Assembly: GCA_035534435.1 (NCBI GenBank)
Contig: DATLRX010000070.1
Location: 1 to 20,670, forward strand
Length of the DNA stretch: 20,670 nucleotides
Source: Palsa-851 sp035534435
GTDB lineage: Bacteria; Chloroflexota; Dormibacteria; Aeolococcales; Aeolococcaceae
Reading direction: 5' to 3'
The notes beneath the pieces are model-generated. The model searched no databases. It was not told the origin of the DNA and was given only the letters and a program-made list of their open reading frames with translations. Made by a program: the position numbers and the translations under genes. Positions 15,771-20,670 of this stretch are shown in pieces. How positions within the stretch are numbered: position 1 is the first letter of the stretch; the number at the start of each line of letters is the position of its first letter.

Positions 15771-16895
15771 GTGAGCACTGAGGTGCTCGACGAGCGAGCG
15801 CGCCACGTCGCCCTCGTCCGGGCGCAGGCGTCGCTCATCGTGGACTCCTCGCGTCCCGTGCGCCGCCTCGTGGTCAGCTCGGGCACCCGCCTCAACGCGT
15901 CGCCCCGCCAGCGGCGCCACTCCCGCCGCGGTCAGGCCCCGACGCCGCCGGTCGCTCGCCGGCGCACGTCCTGGAAGCGACGCATCATCGCTGTCGGGGC
16001 GCTCGCGGTACAGGTGGCCATCCTCGTGCTGGTCCTGACACTCCCGGCCTTCCAGGTGCGGCAGGTCACCGTGGTCGGCGCGCGCCTGGTGACCACGAGC
16101 GCGGTGGTCGCGGCGGCGAAGGTGCCCGAGGAGAGCATCTTCACGATCAACGGCGCAGCCATCCAGAGCCGCGTGCTCTCGCTGCCGTGGGTTGCGAGCG
16201 CGGTGGTGACCACCCAGCTGCCCGCAACCGTCAGCATCGACATCGTCGAGCGCTCGCCGGTGCTCCGTGTGCGACGTGACGGCACCGACACCCTGGTCGC
16301 GACCAACGGTGCGACGCTGCCCGGGATCGACGCGACGCCGGCGGCAAGCGCCGGTGTCCCCGTCCTCATCGATGACAGGGCGGGCTCGCCGCAGCCGCTC
16401 GATCCGCAACTGGTCCAGATGCTCAGCACGATCGCTCAGCGCTTCCCGTCGGTGTTCGGGTGCTCGGTTGCCGCCTATCTCTGGGGAGCCGACGACGTGG
16501 TCAGCATCTGGACCAGCGCGGGGTGGCGCGCGGTGCTCGGCCCGCTCGACAGCGAAGGGGCCCTCCAGGCACTGCCGAAGCAGATCGAGACCCTGGCCGA
16601 ACTGAAGGGGCGGCTCAGCTTCACGCATCCCACGTTCGGATACCTCGACGTCGAGTCGCCCGGCAACCCCGTGAGCGGCGGATCACCGGGGCTCCCCGCC
16701 GAGGTGCGCGCGGCGCTGCTGCCGATCATCCCGGCGATCCAGCCGCCCCCCGCAGCTTCCGCCGTCACGCCGCCCACGCCGCAGCCGACCCCCACCCCAA
16801 CACCCACGCCGGGGACGAGCCCGACGCCCGGGACCGTGACCGTGAGCCCCGACGCCTCGCCGTCGCCGAAGCCTTCGCCGTCCCCGTCGCCCTGA
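15771..16895 (+). CDS. ftsQ: Cell division protein FtsQ with Pro/Thr/Ser-rich tail
   Basis: This 374-residue bitopic divisome protein recruits and regulates FtsL, FtsI and FtsW. A basic cytoplasmic region of about 70 residues is followed by one membrane segment (about 72-94, IIAVGALAVQVAILVLVLTL). The POTRA domain (about 95-165) begins FQVRQVTVVGARLVTTSAVV and has LPWVASAVVTTQLPATVSI with the family's ERSPVLRV. The FtsQ C-domain extends to about 320. The final 50 residues are almost entirely Pro, Thr, Ser and Gly with TP and SP repeats, which is unusual. The GTG at 15771 is the first in-frame start after murF but lacks a clear ribosome site, so the exact start is uncertain. The gene ends 13 bases from the convergent metF. 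Confidence 0.88.
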   Translation: MSTEVLDERARHVALVRAQASLIVDSSRPVRRLVVSSGTRLNASPRQRRHSRRGQAPTPPVARRRTSWKRRIIAVGALAVQVAILVLVLTLPAFQVRQVTVVGARLVTTSAVVAAAKVPEESIFTINGAAIQSRVLSLPWVASAVVTTQLPATVSIDIVERSPVLRVRRDGTDTLVATNGATLPGIDATPAASAGVPVLIDDRAGSPQPLDPQLVQMLSTIAQRFPSVFGCSVAAYLWGADDVVSIWTSAGWRAVLGPLDSEGALQALPKQIETLAELKGRLSFTHPTFGYLDVESPGNPVSGGSPGLPAEVRAALLPIIPAIQPPPAASAVTPPTPQPTPTPTPTPGTSPTPGTVTVSPDASPSPKPSPSPSP

Positions 16896-16903
16896 TCGCC
16901 CGA

Positions 16904-16919
16904 GCGTCCTATCGGACGC
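16904..16919. terminator. Small inverted repeat between convergent ftsQ and metF
   Basis: GCGTCC and GGACGC form a six-base-pair stem around a TATC loop, overlapping the metF stop codon. No T-run follows on either strand, so a terminator role is only suggested by its position between convergent genes. Confidence 0.25.
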
Positions 16920-17799
16920 GATCCCAGGGACGCGCGGCTCGCAGCGCCGAGAGGATTGCCCGTGTGGCGGGGGAGCGGTTCATCGTGAAGAAGTGCACGC
17001 CCGGTGCGCCGCCCGCAAGCAATTCGGCCGCCTGCAGCGTCGACCACGCGACACCGAGCTGGAGCACCGCATCGGGATCCGCCTCACGTGCGCGCAGCGC
17101 GTCGAGGAGCGGCTGCGGGATCGTGGCGCCGATCTTCGAGGTGAAGCGCGTGATCTGGCCGACGTTGGTGACCGGCATGATCCCGGGGATGATCGGGATC
17201 GTGACCCCCGCGGCGCGGACCCGGGGGACGAAGTCGAAGTACTTGCTGTTGTCGAAGAACAGGTTCGTGATCAGGTAGCTGGCACCGGCGTCGGCCTTGC
17301 GCTTGGCGAAGAGCACGTCCTCGTCGGTGCTTCCCGACTCGGGATGCTTCTCCGGATAGCAGGCGCCACCCACACAGAACCCGTATCGCGAGGTGATGAA
17401 CTCCATGAACTCGCTGCCGTGCGCGAATCCTCCCTCGGTCGCGACGAACGAGTCGACGCCGTCCGGCGGATCGCCACGCAGCGCCAGGACGTTGTCGATG
17501 CCGTTGTCGCGCAACCCGTCGAGGATCGAGCGCAGCTCTTCCGCGGTCGCGTCCACGCACGTCAGGTGCGCCACAGGCTCGATGTCGAGCTCGTGGCGGA
17601 TCCGCGTCACGAGGTCGACCGTCCGCGTCCGCACCGATCCGCCCGCGCCGTACGTCACCGACACGAAGGTCGGCTCGAGGTCGCGAAGGTGGGAGATGGT
17701 CTCGAAGAGCTGACGAACGCCCTCGTCGGTCTTCGGCGGGAAGAACTCGAACGAGAAGACCGGCTGCGTGCGGGCTTCCAGCAGGCTGTCAATGCGCAT
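16909..17799 (-). CDS. metF: 5,10-methylenetetrahydrofolate reductase
   Basis: This 296-residue FAD enzyme reduces 5,10-methylene-THF to 5-methyl-THF for methionine synthesis. Family features are FSFEFFPPKTDEG with Glu18 at the catalytic position, SVTYGAGGSVRTRT, HLTCVDATAEEL, NVLALRGDPP, CVGGACYPEKHPES, and IPGIMPVTN. Length matches bacterial MetF, with no eukaryotic regulatory domain. At the folate-binding segment the usual ITQLFFD reads ITNLFFD (Asn179 in place of Gln). The start has no Shine-Dalgarno; TAGCAT at 17814-17809 lies where a -10 element would give a nearly leaderless mRNA. It is the only protein gene on the minus strand, convergent with ftsQ and divergent from the oxidoreductase gene. 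It has no evident role in wall synthesis. Confidence 0.93.
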   Translation of the reverse strand: MRIDSLLEARTQPVFSFEFFPPKTDEGVRQLFETISHLRDLEPTFVSVTYGAGGSVRTRTVDLVTRIRHELDIEPVAHLTCVDATAEELRSILDGLRDNGIDNVLALRGDPPDGVDSFVATEGGFAHGSEFMEFITSRYGFCVGGACYPEKHPESGSTDEDVLFAKRKADAGASYLITNLFFDNSKYFDFVPRVRAAGVTIPIIPGIMPVTNVGQITRFTSKIGATIPQPLLDALRAREADPDAVLQLGVAWSTLQAAELLAGGAPGVHFFTMNRSPATRAILSALRAARPWDRVR

Positions 17800-17808
17800 T
17801 GCGACACC

Positions 17809-17818
17809 ATGCTACGGT
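17809..17818. promoter_or_regulatory. Overlapping divergent -10 elements of metF and the oxidoreductase
   Basis: Within ATGCTACGGT the minus strand reads TAGCAT (17814-17809) and the plus strand reads TACGGT (17813-17818), both TANNNT. Each lies 6-9 bases from the start codon of the gene it would drive, and the two share the central TA. Neither has a clear -35. Such symmetric divergent promoters are known in bacteria; here the assignment is by inspection only. Confidence 0.5.
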
Positions 17819-17824
17819 CAGCCG

Positions 17825-18868
17825 GTGCTTGCGGCATACGCATCCGCGGTGGGCGGCGACGACCCGCTCGCGAATCTCACCGTCGGAGAGCTGCCGGCTC
17901 CCGAGGTGCGACCGGGCTGGGCGCTCGTCAGAGTGCGCGCGGCATCCCTCAACCATCACGACATCTGGACCCTGCGGGGGGTGTCGTCCTCACCCGTGAC
18001 GCCGCCGCAGATCCTCGGCTGCGACGCCGCGGGCGAGGTGGCCGGCTACGGCGGCGACGCCCCTGACGGATCACCGGCGGTCGGCAGCCGCGTCGTCGTC
18101 TACCCGATCACCACGTGCGGGCACTGCGCCGCGTGCCTCAGTGACGAGCCGCTCGGTTGCCGCTCGTTCCGGATGCTCAGTGAAGGGTCGCTCGCCGGTG
18201 GCCTCGCGGAGTACGTCGAGATCCCGAGCGAGAACCTCGTCCCGCTGCCGGAACAGGTCAGCTTCGCCGATGCCGCATGCCTGCCCACGGCATACCTCAC
18301 CGCGTACCGGGCGCTCTTCACGCGCGCTGCGCTGCGGCCGGGGACGAGCGTGCTCGTGCAGGGGGCGAGTGGCGGGGTGGCGACCGCCTGCATCCTGCTG
18401 TGCAGGATGGCGGGGATCACCGTGTTCGCCACGTCGCGTGACGAAGCAAAGCGAGCGCTCGCGATCGACCTCGGCGCGGAGGCGGCCTTTCCGGTGGAGC
18501 GCGAGACGGCCCGGGCGATCGTCGGCGCGACCGGGGGCGTCGGCGTGGACGCCGTGATCGACACCGTCGGGGAACCGACGTGGGACCTCAGTCTCAAGGC
18601 CGTGCGACCCGGCGGCACGGTGGTGGTGCCAGGCGCGACCGGCGGCCCGAACCCACTGGCACAGCTCAACCGGATCTTCTTCCGCAGCATCACGATCGCG
18701 GGGACGACGATGGGGACCCGCGGCGAGCTGCGGCGCCTCGTCGACCTCTGCGCCACCGGCGCACTGCGACCGCTGATCGGCTCCACCCATGCGCTCGCCG
18801 ATGCGGCGACCGCGTTCGGTGAGATGGCGCGCGGCGACCTCCGCGGCAAGATCGTCCTGGAGGTCTGA
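17825..18868 (+). CDS. Medium-chain dehydrogenase/reductase (zinc-type alcohol dehydrogenase family)
   Basis: This 347-residue NAD(P)-dependent oxidoreductase has the GroES-like N-terminal domain (VRVRAASLNHHDIWTLRG), then ILGCDAAGEV, VGSRVVVYP, and a structural-zinc lobe with Cys98, Cys101, Cys104 and Cys112 (C-x2-C-x2-C-x7-C). The Rossmann domain follows with VLVQGASGGVATA and ends with LRGKIVLEV. The catalytic-zinc residues are altered: the usual Cys is Asn/His in NHHDIW and the GHE motif is GCD, so a non-classical metal site is likely. GTG at 17825 follows TACGGT (17813-17818) by six bases, consistent with leaderless translation. It is divergent from metF and ends 332 bases before ftsA. 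The substrate cannot be inferred. Confidence 0.85.
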   Translation: MLAAYASAVGGDDPLANLTVGELPAPEVRPGWALVRVRAASLNHHDIWTLRGVSSSPVTPPQILGCDAAGEVAGYGGDAPDGSPAVGSRVVVYPITTCGHCAACLSDEPLGCRSFRMLSEGSLAGGLAEYVEIPSENLVPLPEQVSFADAACLPTAYLTAYRALFTRAALRPGTSVLVQGASGGVATACILLCRMAGITVFATSRDEAKRALAIDLGAEAAFPVERETARAIVGATGGVGVDAVIDTVGEPTWDLSLKAVRPGGTVVVPGATGGPNPLAQLNRIFFRSITIAGTTMGTRGELRRLVDLCATGALRPLIGSTHALADAATAFGEMARGDLRGKIVLEV

Positions 18869-19094
18869 TCCCGGGGCCCCGCATGGCCGAAACGAACTCG
18901 TGGCGGGCGTAGACGGCACAACGGAGCGGTGCTACGGTTGCGCAGCCTCGCCGGTCCGCGCGGACCGCGGCGTACAGGGTCTCGTCTGACAGGTGCAGTG
19001 ACGGGGCCCTGTTCTCGTTAATCGGGCGTCGGGTGAAGTGCGCCGAGGGACGCCTCGGGCGCCGCCGACACGTTGATCGTCTCCCTGGGACAAC

Positions 19095-19113
19095 CAACAT
19101 GTTGTGGCATACT
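19095..19113 (+). promoter_or_regulatory. Palindrome beside a possible distal ftsA promoter
   Basis: CAACATGTTG (19095-19104) is a perfect palindrome lying directly before CATACT (19108-19113), a possible -10 element. The matching -35 would be TGGGAC (19086-19091) with a 16-base spacer, a weak match. The palindrome occupies the spacer, as repressor operators often do. This is inference. Confidence 0.35.
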
Positions 19114-19157
19114 GGCGACGCGAACCCAGCATCTTGCGGTTTTGCGCCTAAAAGGCC

Positions 19158-19186
19158 TTGAATGGCGCACCCGCGACGGCTACACT
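19158..19186 (+). promoter_or_regulatory. Predicted proximal promoter of ftsA
   Basis: TTGAAT (19158-19163) and TACACT (19181-19186) are 17 bases apart, a strong housekeeping-type match. The start would be near 19193, only about eight bases before the GTG at 19201. This would exclude use of the ATG at 19162, which lies in the -35. Confidence 0.55.
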
Positions 19187-19200
19187 CGGAGACCGATACT

Positions 19201-20439
19201 GTGACCCGTCCTCGCCGCATATTCGCACTCGATATCGGAACGACCAAGGTCTGCTGCGCCGCAGCCGACCTTGAGAGTACCGGTCTCCGAGTCCTGGGTG
19301 TCGGCGTGGTCGCGTCCAAGGGGGTCCGGAAGGGCGCTGTGGTGGAGATCGATCGCGCCGCCGAGGCCGTCGCCGAGGCGGTCGACATGGCCGAGCAGAT
19401 GTCGGGTGTCCCCATCGATTCCGCGGTCGTCGGCATCGCCGGCGGCCACATCACGTCGCAGAACAGCCGGGGCGTGGTCGCCGTCGCGGCGGGCCACCGC
19501 GAGGTGCGCGACCAGGATGTTCACCGCGCCATCGATGCCGCGCGGGCGGTGAGCGTGCCGTCCGAGCGGCGCATCGTGCACGTGCTGCCGCAGCAGTTCA
19601 CCATAGACGGCCAGGAGGGGGTGCGCGACGCCATCGGCATGGCGGGCAACCGCCTCGAGGTCGACGCGCACATCATCACCGGCGCCAACACCGCCATCCA
19701 GAACGTCGTCAAGGTCGTGCACAAAGCGGGCCTCAACGTCGACGACATGGTGTTGCAGGTGCTCGCGTCCGCGGAGGCGGTGGTCACCGAGGACGAGATC
19801 GAGCGCGGCGTCGTGGTGATCGATGTCGGTGGTGGGACAAGTGATATCGCGGTCTTCGCGCGCGGCAGCATCGTGCACACGAGCGTGATCCCGGTCGGCG
19901 GCAACCACGTCACCGCCGATCTCGCGGTCGGGCTGCGGTGCGACCTCGAAACCGCCGAGACGGTGAAGCGCAGCTACGGTCACTGCCTGCAACTCACGCT
20001 TCCCGCGGACGCGGAGGTGACGCTCACGCCGATGGGATACGACGAGCCCGTCGGCGTGCCGCAGCGCTATCTCGCGGAGATCATCGGGCCGCGCGCGCGG
20101 GAGATGGCGTCACTCATCGCGGCCGAGGTCGAGCGTGCCGGCCCGCTCGGCATGTTCCCCGGCGGGATCGTCATCACCGGGGGAGGCGCGCTGCTCCGGG
20201 GGTTCGCAGAAGTGGTGCAGCAGCAGACGAACCTTCCTGCGCGCGTGGCCGCGCCGCAGGGGTTGCACGGTATGAACGACGAGATCAGTGGTCCGAGCCA
20301 CGCAACGGTGGTCGGCCTCCTGCGCTGGGGTGCACGGAGCAACCTCGGTCGCAGACCTTCACGCTCCACCACCCGCAGCTCCGACGCCAACGGCGCCGGA
20401 GGGGCCAAGTTCTCGAGGTGGTTCCGTGAGCTCTTTTGA
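19201..20439 (+). CDS. ftsA: Cell division protein FtsA
   Basis: This 412-residue actin-like ATPase tethers FtsZ to the membrane and recruits later divisome proteins. The phosphate-1 motif FALDIGTTKVC is near the N-terminus. The 1C domain follows (VVGIAGGHITSQNSRGVV), then phosphate-2 VIDVGGGTSDIAVF and the adenosine motif GIVITGGGALLRGF. After a Ser/Arg-rich linker the C-terminus is KFSRWFRELF, a short amphipathic helix of the membrane-targeting kind. GTG at 19201 is preferred because GGAG (19188-19191) lies nine bases upstream and the conserved text begins six codons later; ATG at 19162 with AAGG is the alternative. FtsA argues against typical Actinomycetota. The gene end overlaps a possible extended ftsZ start. 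Confidence 0.94.
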   Translation: MTRPRRIFALDIGTTKVCCAAADLESTGLRVLGVGVVASKGVRKGAVVEIDRAAEAVAEAVDMAEQMSGVPIDSAVVGIAGGHITSQNSRGVVAVAAGHREVRDQDVHRAIDAARAVSVPSERRIVHVLPQQFTIDGQEGVRDAIGMAGNRLEVDAHIITGANTAIQNVVKVVHKAGLNVDDMVLQVLASAEAVVTEDEIERGVVVIDVGGGTSDIAVFARGSIVHTSVIPVGGNHVTADLAVGLRCDLETAETVKRSYGHCLQLTLPADAEVTLTPMGYDEPVGVPQRYLAEIIGPRAREMASLIAAEVERAGPLGMFPGGIVITGGGALLRGFAEVVQQQTNLPARVAAPQGLHGMNDEISGPSHATVVGLLRWGARSNLGRRPSRSTTRSSDANGAGGAKFSRWFRELF

Positions 20440-20494
20440 TCATCTGCGCACCCACGGGCTCGACCAGCCGGGGGATGCGCTCGCCCGCCGCAAG

Positions 20495-20517
20495 ACTTCA
20501 CCACTTTCGCCCCACAC
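20495..20517 (-). promoter_or_regulatory. Candidate second MraZ operator upstream of ftsZ
   Basis: Read on the minus strand this contains GTGGGGCGAAAGTGGTGAAGT. Its core GGCGAAAGTGGTGA matches GGCGAAAAGTGGTGA in the mraZ operator except for one missing A. The GTGG cores are 11 bases apart instead of 10, and orientation is opposite. It lies 35-57 bases before the ftsZ ATG. MraZ binding here is inference. Confidence 0.4.
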
Positions 20518-20551
20518 CCAGGAAACGATCAGGCAACGCGAGGAGAAACTC

Positions 20552-20670
20552 ATGGCAGACCTCGACCGGACACTCGAAGGCAACGCCCGCATCCGCGTCG
20601 TGGGGGTCGGCGGCGGCGGCAGCAACGCCGTGAATCGCATGATCCGGAGCAACCTCAAGGGCGTTGAGTT
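20552..20670 (+). CDS. ftsZ: Cell division GTPase FtsZ, N-terminal part (cut by window)
   Basis: Only the first 39 codons are in the window. The tubulin-like GTPase FtsZ polymerises into the division ring. The sequence ARIRVVGVGGGGSNAVNRMI shows the first nucleotide-binding loop of FtsZ with the usual short N-terminus. The ATG at 20552 has a strong GAGGAG (20540-20545) six bases upstream. The same frame is open back to a GTG at 20426, which overlaps the ftsA end and has GAGGTGG (20415-20421) before it, so an extended form with 42 extra residues is possible. Position after ftsA is canonical. Confidence 0.95.
   Translation, partial: MADLDRTLEGNARIRVVGVGGGGSNAVNRMIRSNLKGVE

Larger units (their letters stand above)
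18869..19200 (+). other. Intergenic region upstream of ftsA
   Basis: This 332-base stretch holds no convincing gene. It contains a perfect 14-base palindrome GGTCCGCGCGGACC (18953-18966). A second hairpin (19040-19062) has a nine-pair stem with one bulged G around loop GACG. A 10-base palindrome CAACATGTTG (19095-19104) precedes two predicted promoters. No T-run follows the hairpins, so they are not standard intrinsic terminators for the oxidoreductase gene. The region appears to insulate and control ftsA-ftsZ. Confidence 0.6.

Noticed and set aside
16785..16892. C-rich repeats at the end of ftsQ as a repeat array or CRISPR
   Set aside because: They are short in-frame Pro/Thr/Ser codon repeats without spacers, best explained as a low-complexity protein tail.
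17787..17792. TTGACA on the minus strand near the metF start as a -35
   Set aside because: It lies inside the metF coding sequence, downstream of the start codon, so it cannot drive metF.
18789..18989. Small frame running out of the oxidoreductase into the gap
   Set aside because: It mostly overlaps the oxidoreductase in another frame and has no ribosome site or recognisable motif.

Overview
The window is a GC-rich bacterial chromosome segment dominated by a division and cell wall (dcw) cluster on the + strand. In order it holds pepE, mraZ, rsmH, ftsL-like, ftsI, mraY, murD, ftsW, murG, a murC/mpl-type ligase, murB, ddl, an alpha/beta hydrolase, a membrane-anchored murF, ftsQ, then metF (-) with a divergent oxidoreductase, then ftsA and the start of ftsZ. 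The left edge is the minus-strand gene for RNase P RNA (type A core), cut by the window. From ftsL to ddl the genes overlap by 1-89 bases (ATGA/GTGA-type junctions), which implies one translationally coupled operon.

The organism is a walled bacterium with high GC, TTGAC/TANNNT-type promoters and several nearly leaderless starts. FtsA argues against typical Actinomycetota, which lack it. A Terrabacteria lineage such as Chloroflexota or Dormibacterota-like bacteria is a guess; the sequence alone does not settle it.

How the genes work together: MraZ (with a three-repeat operator over its own promoter) and RsmH head the operon. MurB, the MurC/Mpl-type ligase, MurD, Ddl and MurF make the cytoplasmic UDP-MurNAc-pentapeptide. 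MraY and MurG make lipid I and lipid II. FtsW and FtsI polymerise and crosslink septal wall. FtsL, FtsQ, FtsA and FtsZ build the divisome. No murE is present, and the murC-position ligase carries Mpl hallmarks, so the cytoplasmic ligase set seen here is incomplete or unusual.

The main oddities are: the Mpl-like enzyme in the murC slot; MurF fused to a polytopic membrane domain and coupled to an alpha/beta hydrolase; a Pro/Thr/Ser-rich tail on FtsQ; a metF/oxidoreductase pair inserted between ftsQ and ftsA with overlapping divergent -10 elements; alternative hairpins between rsmH and ftsL; and a copy of the mraZ operator core in front of ftsZ, inside a possible in-frame N-terminal extension of FtsZ. 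I see no mobile element, CRISPR array, tRNA or defence system.
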